Shown here in pieces: positions 1 through 6,164 of a stretch of DNA of 10,521 nt. Under the pieces are notes generated by a model, which was given only the letters and a program-made list of their open reading frames with translations, was not told the DNA's origin and ran no database searches. Source of the DNA: Actinomycetota bacterium (GTDB lineage Bacteria > Actinomycetota > Thermoleophilia > Gaiellales > Gaiellaceae); NCBI GenBank assembly GCA_013695295.1, contig JACDAS010000311.1, positions 1 through 10,521 of the forward strand, read 5' to 3'. The position numbers and the translations under genes are program-made. Position 1 is the stretch's first letter. Each line of letters opens with the position of its first letter.

Positions 1-115
1 CGACCACGGCGGCCCCGTCCTCCGAGGGAGCGGGCGGGGGCGGCGCCGGCGGGGCGGTGGGCGCCGCGTGGTCCCGCTGCGGCCACGGACGCCCGCTCTC
101 CGGCCGCTCGCTCAT
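1..115 (-). CDS. Start of an unidentified gene downstream of ribBA (partial, leaves window)
   Basis: An open frame begins with ATG at 115-113. It overlaps the ribBA stop codon as ATGA and stays open for 38 codons to the left edge. The visible residues are MSERPESGRPWPQRDHAAP, then a proline/alanine-rich stretch, then an acidic SEDGAAVV. Nearly every third codon position is G or C, as in the neighbouring genes, and the ATGA overlap suggests translational coupling. In actinobacterial riboflavin operons ribH (lumazine synthase) often follows ribBA. The visible N-terminus does not resemble the usual start of RibH, so either ribH carries an unusual proline-rich extension or this is another gene. 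No function is assigned. Confidence 0.5.
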   Translation of the reverse strand, partial: MSERPESGRPWPQRDHAAPTAPPAPPPPAPSEDGAAVV

Positions 116-1383
116 TCGCCCTCGGCCTCGAAGCGGAGATCCTGGTGGTGCAGGCGGTGACCGAGCTTTGCGCGCTTCGTCTCCAGGTAGGCCCGGTTCT
201 CGAGGTTCGGCGGCACCTCGATCGGCACCTGCTCGACCACTTCGAGCCCGAAGCCCTCGATGCCGGTGATCTTGCGCGGGTTGTTCGTCAGGATCCGGAT
301 CGTCGAGAGGCCGAGCTCGGCGAGGATCTGGTTGCCGATTCCCCACTCGCGCGCGTCGGCGGCAAAGCCGAGCTCGAGGTTCGCCTCGACCGTGTCCAGA
401 CCGGCGCGCTCCTGCAACTCGTAGGCCTTCAGCTTGTTCAGGAGCCCGATCCCCCGGCCCTCCTGTGCCATATAGAGCAGCACGCCGCGCTCCTCCGCGC
501 CGATCCGCTCGAGCGCCAGCTGGAGCTGCTCACCACAATCACAGCGAAGCGAGTGAAAGACGTCCCCGGTCAGGCACTCGGAGTGGACGCGCACGAGCAC
601 GTCCTCGTGGCCGTCGACCTCCCCCCGGACGAGAGCAACGTGGTGCTTGCCGGTCAGGGTCTCGCGGAAGGCGACTGCCGTGAACACGCCGTGGACGGTC
701 GGGAGCCGCACCGACGTGGCCCGCTCGACGAGCTTCTCCGTCCGCCGGCGGTACTCGATCAGGTCGGCGATCGTGACCAGCTTGAGCCCGTGGCGCTCGC
801 AGTAGCCGACGAGGTCCGGGACGCGGGCCATCGTCCCGTCGTCGTTCATCACCTCGCAGACCACCCCGGCCGGCTCGAGGCCGGCGAGACGCGCGAGGTC
901 GATCGAGGCCTCCGTCTGTCCCGAGCGCTGGAGCACGCCGCCGGGCCTCGCCCGCAGGGGCAGGATGTGGCCCCCTTCGATCAGGTCGTGCGGTCCGGAG
1001 GCCGGGTCGATCGCGACGTGGATCGTCCGCGCCCGGTCCGCGGCCGAGACGCCGGTGCTGATCCCCTCCCGCGCGTCGATCGAGGCCGTGTACGCCGTGC
1101 CTAGACGGGACTCCCTGCTGCTCGCGAGGGGCCGGAGCCCGAGGTGGTCCGAGCGCTCCTCGGTCAGACAGAGGCAGATCACGCCGCGCCCGTGCGTGGC
1201 CATGAAGTTCACGGCTTCGGGCGTGACGTGCTCGGCGGCGATCGTCAGGTCGCCCTCGTTCTCGCGGTCCGGCGCGTCGACGACGACGACGAACCGGCCG
1301 CGCCGGATCTCCTCGATCGCCTCGGGGACGGTCGCGAACGGCGAGGCGGGCGCGTCAGCCGCCGGTGGGGCCTGAGCCGACAT
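112..1383 (-). CDS. ribBA: Bifunctional 3,4-dihydroxy-2-butanone 4-phosphate synthase / GTP cyclohydrolase II
   Basis: This cytoplasmic enzyme starts both branches of riboflavin synthesis. Its RibB half converts ribulose 5-phosphate to dihydroxybutanone phosphate, and its RibA half opens GTP. Residues about 15-215 form the RibB domain, with the acidic loop RENEGD (40-45), GISTGVSAADR (107-117), GGH (137-139) and NDDGTMAR. Residues about 220-400 form the RibA domain, with the zinc triad C270, C281, C283 in SECLTGDVFHSLRCDC, Y304 and QEGRGIGLLNK from 307, and D343/R345. The full length of 423 residues is normal for a fusion. ATG at 1383-1381 is preferred; an adjacent GTG at 1386 would add one residue. 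No clear Shine-Dalgarno is visible 18-21 nt after the ribE stop, so coupling is likely. Odd: the motif usually read RxGHTEA is RSGQTEA here, so the position of a magnesium-ligand histidine in E. coli RibB is Q156. Confidence 0.96.
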   Translation of the reverse strand: MSAQAPPAADAPASPFATVPEAIEEIRRGRFVVVVDAPDRENEGDLTIAAEHVTPEAVNFMATHGRGVICLCLTEERSDHLGLRPLASSRESRLGTAYTASIDAREGISTGVSAADRARTIHVAIDPASGPHDLIEGGHILPLRARPGGVLQRSGQTEASIDLARLAGLEPAGVVCEVMNDDGTMARVPDLVGYCERHGLKLVTIADLIEYRRRTEKLVERATSVRLPTVHGVFTAVAFRETLTGKHHVALVRGEVDGHEDVLVRVHSECLTGDVFHSLRCDCGEQLQLALERIGAEERGVLLYMAQEGRGIGLLNKLKAYELQERAGLDTVEANLELGFAADAREWGIGNQILAELGLSTIRILTNNPRKITGIEGFGLEVVEQVPIEVPPNLENRAYLETKRAKLGHRLHHQDLRFEAEGE

Positions 1384-1404
1384 CACGCGCCGGATCGTAG
1401 TCGC

Positions 1405-1998
1405 TCAGGAAGAGGAGACAACGAGCCTCTCCACGTACTTCGCGAGGACGTCCGCCTCGAGGTTTACCCGCGCTCCCGGCTCGAGTGCTCCCAGAGTCGT
1501 CCCGGCGAGCGTGTGCGGAACGAGCGCGACCGCGAAGGATTCGCCCTCGAGCCCCGCGATCGTGAGCGAGACCCCGTCGACGGCGATCGAGCCCTTCGAG
1601 ACGCAGTACCGGAGTACCTCCGCGGGCGCTTCGATCCAGACGCGCGCGCCCTCGCCTTCCCGCTCGACCGAGGCGATCCGGCCGACGCCGTCCACGTGAC
1701 CCTGCACGTAGTGGCCCCCGAGCGGCTCCCCCGCGCGGAGCGCGGGTTCGACGTTCACCTCGGCCCCGGGGCGAAGCCCTCCGAGTGAGGTTCGCGCGAG
1801 TGTCTCCGGGACGGCGTCGAACGCCAGAGCGCCGTCGCCGACCTCGACCGCCGTCAGGCACACGCCGCCGACCGAGACGGAGTCCCCCACTGCGGCGGCG
1901 GCCGCGACTCCCGGCGCCTCGAGTGTCAGCCGCACCCCGTTCGCGCCACCCTCCACCGAGCGGATGCGCGCCCGCTCGCGCACGATTCCCGTGAACAC
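1405..1998 (-). CDS. ribE: Riboflavin synthase (alpha subunit)
   Basis: Riboflavin synthase dismutates two 6,7-dimethyl-8-ribityllumazine molecules into riboflavin plus the pyrimidine that RibH recycles. The 197-residue protein opens with the family signature MFTGIV. It consists of two lumazine-binding beta-barrel repeats, roughly residues 1-95 and 96-190. Repeat 1 has GDSVSVGGVCLT (38-49) and repeat 2 has KGSIAVDGVSLT (135-146). The linker motif GGHYVQGHVDG lies at 94-104. The length is typical of the family. The start is GTG at 1998-1996, fixed by MFTGIV. It lies 27 nt after the small upstream ORF and lacks a strong Shine-Dalgarno. The gene sits directly before ribBA in the same operon. It is called ribE or ribC depending on the species. 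Confidence 0.95.
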   Translation of the reverse strand: MFTGIVRERARIRSVEGGANGVRLTLEAPGVAAAAAVGDSVSVGGVCLTAVEVGDGALAFDAVPETLARTSLGGLRPGAEVNVEPALRAGEPLGGHYVQGHVDGVGRIASVEREGEGARVWIEAPAEVLRYCVSKGSIAVDGVSLTIAGLEGESFAVALVPHTLAGTTLGALEPGARVNLEADVLAKYVERLVVSSS

Positions 1999-2025
1999 CC
2001 GCTCAAGGCTATCCGTGAGTCCCGG

Positions 2026-2277
2026 CTAGAGCCCGAGTGCGAGCGCCTCGACCGACTCGCGCACGAGCCGCTCGAGGCTGCCCCGCTCGCCGGGCCCGGC
2101 CTGCGCGATCTCCGCGTGCAACTCCTCGACCAGCTCGACCTCGCCCGGGGAGAGCCCCTCGGTGCCGATCTCGTCCAGCCGTCGGCGGAGCTCGTCGTTT
2201 CGCACATGGCCGGCCAGCCAGTGGGAGAGCAGGTTGACGATCCGGTTCTCGGTCGTCAGGCGCGTGTCAGAACTCAT
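2026..2277 (-). CDS. Small conserved-looking protein of unknown function in the riboflavin operon
   Basis: This 83-residue ORF lies between ribD and ribE in the same orientation, 27 nt before ribE. It starts with ATG at 2277-2275, preceded only by a weak GAG. The protein (MSSDTRLTTENRIVNLLSHW...) is soluble-looking and charged, and is predicted by eye to be mostly helical. It has an acidic central part (SPGEVELVEELHAEIAQ) and a C-terminal helix rich in Glu, Arg and Leu. No signal peptide, membrane segment, cysteine cluster or known catalytic motif is visible. Codon use matches the neighbours, with G/C at third positions, so it is probably real. I do not recognise the family. Its position suggests a role tied to flavin synthesis or simple operon hitch-hiking; neither can be decided here. 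Confidence 0.65.
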   Translation of the reverse strand: MSSDTRLTTENRIVNLLSHWLAGHVRNDELRRRLDEIGTEGLSPGEVELVEELHAEIAQAGPGERGSLERLVRESVEALALGL

Positions 2278-2431
2278 CTCGGGCTGATCACGCGCTGGCT
2301 GGGCGTGCTGGGCGAGTGTGAGGCGAGGACGCAGGTCACCCGCAGAGCAGCGCTAGGGGGGTGAGCGAGGACGACGCATCGCGCCGCCCAGCGCGGCCAG
2401 ACGGCCCGTGCTTCAGTTCGAAAGGAGTTAG
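2278..2431. other. 154-bp non-coding spacer with short direct and inverted repeats
   Basis: No gene is supported between ribD and the small ORF. The spacer holds a direct repeat, GTGAGGCGAGGACGC at 2318-2332 and GTGAGCGAGGACG at 2361-2373. It also holds an inverted pair TCACCC (2336-2341) / GGGTGA (2359-2364) and a GC hairpin with 5-bp arms CGCGC (2380-2384) / GCGCG (2391-2395). The hairpin has no T-run on either side, so it is not a convincing intrinsic terminator. The 10-mer GCTGGGCGAG at 2307-2316 recurs inside the palindromic element at 3438-3447. The spacer could be a decayed dispersed repeat, or a leader or promoter for the ribE part of the operon. I saw no FMN riboswitch core. Confidence 0.45.
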
Positions 2432-3376
2432 TCAAGGCTCGTGGACATAGGCGCTGAGCAGCACGTCCTCGCCGATCTGGCGAGCCGCCAAACGAGAGAG
2501 GCGGAGGGGAGCGACCTGTGAGGCGAGGAGCGTCGGACCGGTGCCGGCGAGAGCCGGCGCCACGAAGAGGAGCAGGCGATCCACGAGCCCTTGCTCCAGG
2601 AAGGCCGCGGCGACCGTTGGCCCGCCCTCGAGCAGGAGCGACTGCACGCCCTCGCCCGCCAGCGCCGCGAGCTCCTCGTCGAGCCCGCGCGGGCGGAGCT
2701 CGAGCTCCGAGCCGGCGGGGAGGGGGCCCCGGCCGAACGCGAGCCGGCGAGGCTGGCGCGCCACCTCCACCCCCCGCGCGGTCAGCAGCGGGCCGTCGGC
2801 CCGCACCGTCCCCATGCCGACGGCGACCGCATCCGAGGCCGCCCGTAGCTCGTGGACGAGCCGGCGGCTCGCCTCGCCCGAGACCCAGCGCACCCCGGGG
2901 ACGGCCAGGCGGCCGTCCAGGGTCGCCGCCGCCTTGTAGGTGACGAACGGCCTGCCCTTCGCCACCCACGTCCGCCAGGCTTCGTTCTGAGCCCGGGCAC
3001 GGAAGGCGAGCTCGCCCTCGGCGAGCTCCACGGCCACCCCCGCGCCTCGCAGGCGCTCGAGCCCACCGCGCGCCTCGGGGTTGGGATCGGCGCAACCGGC
3101 CACGACCCTCGCCACCCTCGCCGCGAGCAGCCGCTCGACGCAGGGCGGCGTCGCGCCGTGGTGGGCGCAGGGCTCCATCGTCACGTAGAGCGTCGCGCCC
3201 GCCGCCCGTGCCCCCGCGGCGTCCAGCGCGACCACCTCGCCGTGCCTGCCTCCCGGCGGTTCCGTCCAGCCCTCCCCCACGACCTCGCCGCCCCGGGCCA
3301 CCACGGCGCCGACGGTCGGCCGGGGGTGGGTGCGTCCGCGTCCACGCTCCGCAAGCTCGAGCGCCCGCTCGAGCAT
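2432..3376 (-). CDS. ribD: Bifunctional diaminohydroxyphosphoribosylaminopyrimidine deaminase / uracil reductase
   Basis: RibD performs steps two and three of the pyrimidine branch of riboflavin synthesis: zinc-dependent deamination, then NADPH reduction of the ribosyl side chain. The deaminase domain (about 1-120) has zinc ligands H45, C70 and C79 with catalytic E47, in GGRHGE and MEPCAHHGATPPC. The reductase domain (about 142-310) has TLDGR (152-156), GMGTVRADGPLLTAR (187-201) and LEGGPT (249-254). The length of 314 is slightly short because the N-terminus begins directly at LERALELAERG. An in-frame TAG immediately before the ATG excludes an upstream start. The Shine-Dalgarno GAGG lies within the adjacent palindrome. 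Deviations from the usual family: the HPNP motif reads HPRP (R19), HAE reads HGE, and ADDP reads ADGP. The zinc ligands and the catalytic glutamate are kept, so the enzyme is probably active. Confidence 0.94.
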   Translation of the reverse strand: MLERALELAERGRGRTHPRPTVGAVVARGGEVVGEGWTEPPGGRHGEVVALDAAGARAAGATLYVTMEPCAHHGATPPCVERLLAARVARVVAGCADPNPEARGGLERLRGAGVAVELAEGELAFRARAQNEAWRTWVAKGRPFVTYKAAATLDGRLAVPGVRWVSGEASRRLVHELRAASDAVAVGMGTVRADGPLLTARGVEVARQPRRLAFGRGPLPAGSELELRPRGLDEELAALAGEGVQSLLLEGGPTVAAAFLEQGLVDRLLLFVAPALAGTGPTLLASQVAPLRLSRLAARQIGEDVLLSAYVHEP

Positions 3377-3454
3377 CTAGTGCCTCGTCCAGTGACGTTG
3401 CCGAGCTTCTGGGTCCGGCCAGTAGCCGGTGAGCGTTGCTGGGCGAGGCACTAG
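3377..3454. mobile_element. MITE-like palindromic insertion between rpe and ribD
   Basis: A 78-bp element fills the whole rpe-ribD gap. Its ends are a perfect 11-bp inverted repeat, CTAGTGCCTCG at 3377-3387 and CGAGGCACTAG at 3444-3454. Including G-U pairs, the arms extend to 21 bp (3377-3397 with 3434-3454) in plus-strand RNA. A second small hairpin lies inside, CCGGC (3415-3419) / GCCGG (3425-3429). Both ends carry CTAG, consistent with a TA or CTAG target duplication as made by IS630/Tc1-mariner-type transposases. Removing the element with one copy of the target joins the rpe stop directly to the ribD start as TAGATG, a tight junction typical of this operon. There is no room for a transposase, so any movement would be in trans. 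Calling it a MITE is inference from structure; copies elsewhere in the genome are not visible. Confidence 0.65.
3383..3387 (-). promoter_or_regulatory. ribD ribosome binding site inside the palindrome arm
   Basis: On the minus strand CGAGG ends 6 nt before the ribD ATG at 3376, a good Shine-Dalgarno spacing. It lies wholly within the right-hand (3') arm of the palindrome as transcribed, and can pair with CCUCG in the other arm, next to the rpe stop codon. Translation of ribD may therefore depend on ribosomes finishing rpe and opening the stem. The pairing is seen directly; the coupling is inferred. Confidence 0.6.
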
Positions 3455-4128
3455 CCGAGCGCCTGCGCCAGGCGGTCGTAGGCCCGCGGCAGGTTGCGAC
3501 GGCCGAAGATCGCCGACCCCACCACGAAGAGGTCCGCACCGGCCGCGGCGAGGGAGCCGATGTTCTCGTGCCCGACGCCGCCGTCGACCTGGACGTGGAC
3601 CGAGGCCGGCAGGAGGCCGCGCAGCTCCCCGACCCGCTCGATCGCCGCCGGCATGAACGCCTGGCCCGAGTACCCCGGCTCGATGCTCATGCAGAGGACG
3701 AGATCAACCTCCCTCGCCAGCGCCGCCGCGGCCGCGGGCTCGGTCGCAGGGTTGAACGCGAGGCCGACCTGGAGGCCCTCCGCGCGCGCGGCCCGCGCGA
3801 CGGCCGGGACGTCGGCGGCCGCCTCGAGGTGGAAGGTGACGCTGTCTCCCCCCGCCTCCGCGATCGCGGCCAGGTGCCGCTCGGGCTCCTCGACCATCAG
3901 GTGGCAGTCAAGCACGCCTCCGGCCCGGTGCACGATCGGCGAGATCCACTGCAGCACGATCGGCCCGACGGTGATCGGCGGGACGAAGTGGCCGTCTCCG
4001 ACGTCGAAGTGGAAGACCCGCGCCCCCGCGCGGAGGAGGATCTCGACCTGCCCGCCGAGACGCGAGAAGTCGGCGGCGTACAGGGAGGGCTCGACCTCGG
4101 CCGTCCGGATCCAGTCGTCCCAGGACAT
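3451..4128 (-). CDS. rpe: Ribulose-phosphate 3-epimerase
   Basis: This TIM-barrel enzyme interconverts ribulose 5-phosphate and xylulose 5-phosphate in the pentose phosphate pathway. Here it stands beside genes whose product RibBA consumes ribulose 5-phosphate. The 225-residue protein has EPSLYAADFSRLG (13-25), HFDVGDGHFVP (40-50), CHLM (75-78), PGYSGQAF (151-158) and VQVDGGV (179-185). The metal ligands expected from E. coli Rpe are all present as H40, D42, H76 and D182. Several usually fixed residues differ: LSADF is YAADF, DVMDG is DVGDG, and MSVNPGFGGQ is MSIEPGYSGQ. It is therefore a divergent member, and a different phosphosugar substrate cannot be excluded. ATG at 4128 follows the rsmB stop by 9 nt, with Shine-Dalgarno AGGA at 4139-4136 overlapping that stop. 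The stop TAG lies in the left-flank arm of the palindrome. Confidence 0.9.
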   Translation of the reverse strand: MSWDDWIRTAEVEPSLYAADFSRLGGQVEILLRAGARVFHFDVGDGHFVPPITVGPIVLQWISPIVHRAGGVLDCHLMVEEPERHLAAIAEAGGDSVTFHLEAAADVPAVARAARAEGLQVGLAFNPATEPAAAAALAREVDLVLCMSIEPGYSGQAFMPAAIERVGELRGLLPASVHVQVDGGVGHENIGSLAAAGADLFVVGSAIFGRRNLPRAYDRLAQALG

Positions 4129-4137
4129 CGAGAGATC

Positions 4138-5376
4138 CTAGGGGGCGCGCAGGCGCGCGACGAAGAAGCCCGACGTGCCGTGCCGGTGCGGCAGCGTCAG
4201 CAGGAACTCCGGCCGGCGGGGGTGCCGGAACCGCGGCCACTCGGCCCCGAGATCGTCCACCTCCAGACCGGCCGCCGAGACGACGGCCTCGTTCTCGTCG
4301 GAGTTCAGCGTGCAGACCGAGTAGACGAGCGTTCCGCCGGGCCGGAGCCGCTCCGCTGCCGCGCGGACGAGCGCGAGCTGGAGCTCGGGCAAGGGTCTCG
4401 CCCGCCAGCGCAGATCGGGTCGCGCGGCGAGCACCCCGAGCCCCGAGCAGGGCGCGTCGACGAGCGCCCGGTCGAACCCACGGAGCTCCGCGGGCAGCTG
4501 GAGCGCGTCCGCCCGGACGACCCGAACGTTCGTGGCTCCGAGCACGGCCACGTTCGCCTCCAGCTCCCGCGCCCTGCCCTCGTGGATCTCGACCGCGGTC
4601 ACCTCGCCGTCGAGCTGGGTCGCCTTGCCGCCTGGCGCCGCGCAGAGGTCGAGCACTCGTTCCCCCGGCCGTGAGGCGACCGCGAGCCCCGCAAGCTGGG
4701 AGCCCCGGCTCTGCGGCCAGACGAGCCCGCTCTCGAGCTCGGCGGGCTCGACCCGGTCGACGCGAAGTGCGTCCGGGAGGTCCGGGTCGGGCGTCCCGCC
4801 CGGCCGGCCGGGTCGGCGGCGGTTCCACCGGACGACGGTCTCGGGCGGCTCGTTCTGGGCGCGCATCAGCCCGAGCGCCTCCGCGCCTCCCCAGTCGCGC
4901 CACCAGGTCTCCGCTACCCAGTCCGGGTACGAGTGCCGCAGCCCTGCTTCGGCGGGCGTGCCCTCGGGAAGGCCCTCCAGGAGCGCACGGAGGCCACCCG
5001 CCAGGCGCCGCAGGACGGCATTCGCGAAGCCGACCGCCCGCTCGAGGTGCGCCTCGCGGACGAGCTCCACCGACTCGTGCACGGCAGCCCGTGCCGGGAT
5101 GCCGTCCATGTAGGCGAGCTGGTAGCCAGCCAGGCGAAGCGCTGCCCGGACCGGCGGATCGAGACGTGTGACGGAGCGCCCGCCCAGGGCCTCGATCCCG
5201 TGGTCCAAGGCGCGCACGCGCTGCACGGTCCCGTAGGCGAGCTGCTGGGCGAGCGCCCGGTCGCGCCGGTCGAGGGCCGCAGCGGCACCGGTGAGCGCCC
5301 GATCGGCGTAGGCGCCCTCCTCGAACACGCGGAGCAGCACCTGCTGGGCGGCTCGGCGCGCCGCCGAGGCGCTCAC
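4138..5376 (-). CDS. rsmB: 16S rRNA (cytosine(967)-C(5))-methyltransferase
   Basis: RsmB (Sun, Fmu) methylates cytosine 967 of 16S rRNA using S-adenosylmethionine. The 412-residue protein has an N-terminal NusB-like RNA-binding helical domain (about 1-130) and a C-terminal Rossmann methyltransferase domain. The SAM loop VLDLCAAPGGKATQL runs from 241. Motif IV DAPCSG carries C310 and motif VI VYSVCTLNSDENEAV carries C355; these are the two cysteines of the m5C mechanism. The C-terminal HGTSGFFVARL is the usual family ending. The GTG start at 5376-5374 overlaps the fmt stop as GTGA, which indicates translational coupling. Length and motif spacing are normal. The fmt-rsmB order is common in bacteria. 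Confidence 0.95.
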   Translation of the reverse strand: MSASAARRAAQQVLLRVFEEGAYADRALTGAAAALDRRDRALAQQLAYGTVQRVRALDHGIEALGGRSVTRLDPPVRAALRLAGYQLAYMDGIPARAAVHESVELVREAHLERAVGFANAVLRRLAGGLRALLEGLPEGTPAEAGLRHSYPDWVAETWWRDWGGAEALGLMRAQNEPPETVVRWNRRRPGRPGGTPDPDLPDALRVDRVEPAELESGLVWPQSRGSQLAGLAVASRPGERVLDLCAAPGGKATQLDGEVTAVEIHEGRARELEANVAVLGATNVRVVRADALQLPAELRGFDRALVDAPCSGLGVLAARPDLRWRARPLPELQLALVRAAAERLRPGGTLVYSVCTLNSDENEAVVSAAGLEVDDLGAEWPRFRHPRRPEFLLTLPHRHGTSGFFVARLRAP

Positions 5377-6164
5377 CGCAGGCCGTGGAGGAACTCGTCG
5401 TAGCCCATCCGGCGCCTGCCCTCGGGCTGCACCTCGAGGGGCTCGAGCTCGCCGCCGGCGATCCGGGCCTTCCAGAGCGTGACGCGGCGCCCGTGCAGCA
5501 CCGCCCGCGCGCCGATGTGGGGCGACAGGGCGCGGACCCGGTTCAGGACCTCCTCGGGCGGCAGACTCAGATCGAGGTCCCGGTCGGCTTTGGTCAGCTT
5601 CTCGGCATAGGTCGCGCCCTCCTCGGCCTGGGGAACGAAGGCGGGCGCCGGAAGTACCTCGTCGAGCAGATCGCAGGCGAGCTCCGCGCAGCGGCCGTAC
5701 ACGGCACCGGCATCGTCGTCGGGCGCGACCGGAAACGCGCGCTGGGCGGCGATCGGGCCGGCGTCGAGCTCCGGGGTCGTGCGGTGGATCGTCACGCCGG
5801 TCTCGCGGTCGCCGGCCATGATCGCCCGCTCGACCGGCGCGGCGCCGCGCCAGCGCGGCAGGAGCGAGGGATGGACGTTCAGCCAGAGCGCGCGCTCGAG
5901 CAGGCCGGACGGGATCAGCAGGCCGTAGGCCGCGACGACGATCGTGTCGACACCGAGCTCGAACGAGTCGTCAAGCCGCTCCGGCTGGCGGACCCGAATG
6001 CCGAGCCTCGACGCGACCGCCTTCGCCGGCGAGGCGGCGATCCGGCGTCCCCGCCCCTGAGGGCTGTCGACTCGCGTCAGGCAGTAGGCGAGCTCGTGCC
6101 GGTCCGCGAGGCGCTCGAGCACGTCGGCGCCGAAGCGCGCGGTCGCCGCGACGGCGAGGGTCAG
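5373..6164 (-). CDS. fmt: Methionyl-tRNA formyltransferase, probable CTG start and short C-terminal domain
   Basis: Fmt formylates Met-tRNA(fMet) with 10-formyltetrahydrofolate for translation initiation. The catalytic core has SPQGRGRR, LNVHPSLLPRWRGAAP with N96 and H98, and ELDAG with D134, equivalent to the E. coli N-H-D triad. The first canonical start, GTG at 6122, would remove the first Rossmann strand. Reading upstream in frame gives TLAVAATARFGADV, the expected start of Fmt, and the only plausible initiator is CTG at 6164-6162. It overlaps the def stop as CTGA. No ATG, GTG or TTG lies upstream in frame before a stop near 6321. Total 263 residues, against about 310 usual. From WKARIAGGELEPLEVQPEGR the protein jumps almost directly to the LQPEGKR-type ending, so about 35-45 residues of the C-terminal tRNA-binding barrel are missing. 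The rsmB start overlaps its stop. Confidence 0.9.
   Translation of the reverse strand: MTLAVAATARFGADVLERLADRHELAYCLTRVDSPQGRGRRIAASPAKAVASRLGIRVRQPERLDDSFELGVDTIVVAAYGLLIPSGLLERALWLNVHPSLLPRWRGAAPVERAIMAGDRETGVTIHRTTPELDAGPIAAQRAFPVAPDDDAGAVYGRCAELACDLLDEVLPAPAFVPQAEEGATYAEKLTKADRDLDLSLPPEEVLNRVRALSPHIGARAVLHGRRVTLWKARIAGGELEPLEVQPEGRRRMGYDEFLHGLR

Noticed and set aside
2380..2395. Intrinsic terminator after ribD (hairpin CGCGC/GCGCG)
   Set aside because: The stem is only 5 bp and is not followed by a T-run in either direction.
2278..2431. FMN riboswitch within or before the riboflavin genes
   Set aside because: I looked for the conserved RFN-element core on the minus strand in the gaps here, at the rpe-ribD junction and before priA, and did not find it.
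2274..3539. Minus-strand frame of 421 codons overlapping ribD and the rpe end
   Set aside because: It is a frame shifted relative to ribD, very Arg/Gly-rich, and conflicts with the well-supported RibD protein.
3436..4674. Long plus-strand open frame of 412 codons across rpe and rsmB
   Set aside because: It lies antisense to two genes with clear motifs; long antisense frames are expected at this GC content, and the translation is Arg/Asp/Gln-rich with no recognisable motif.
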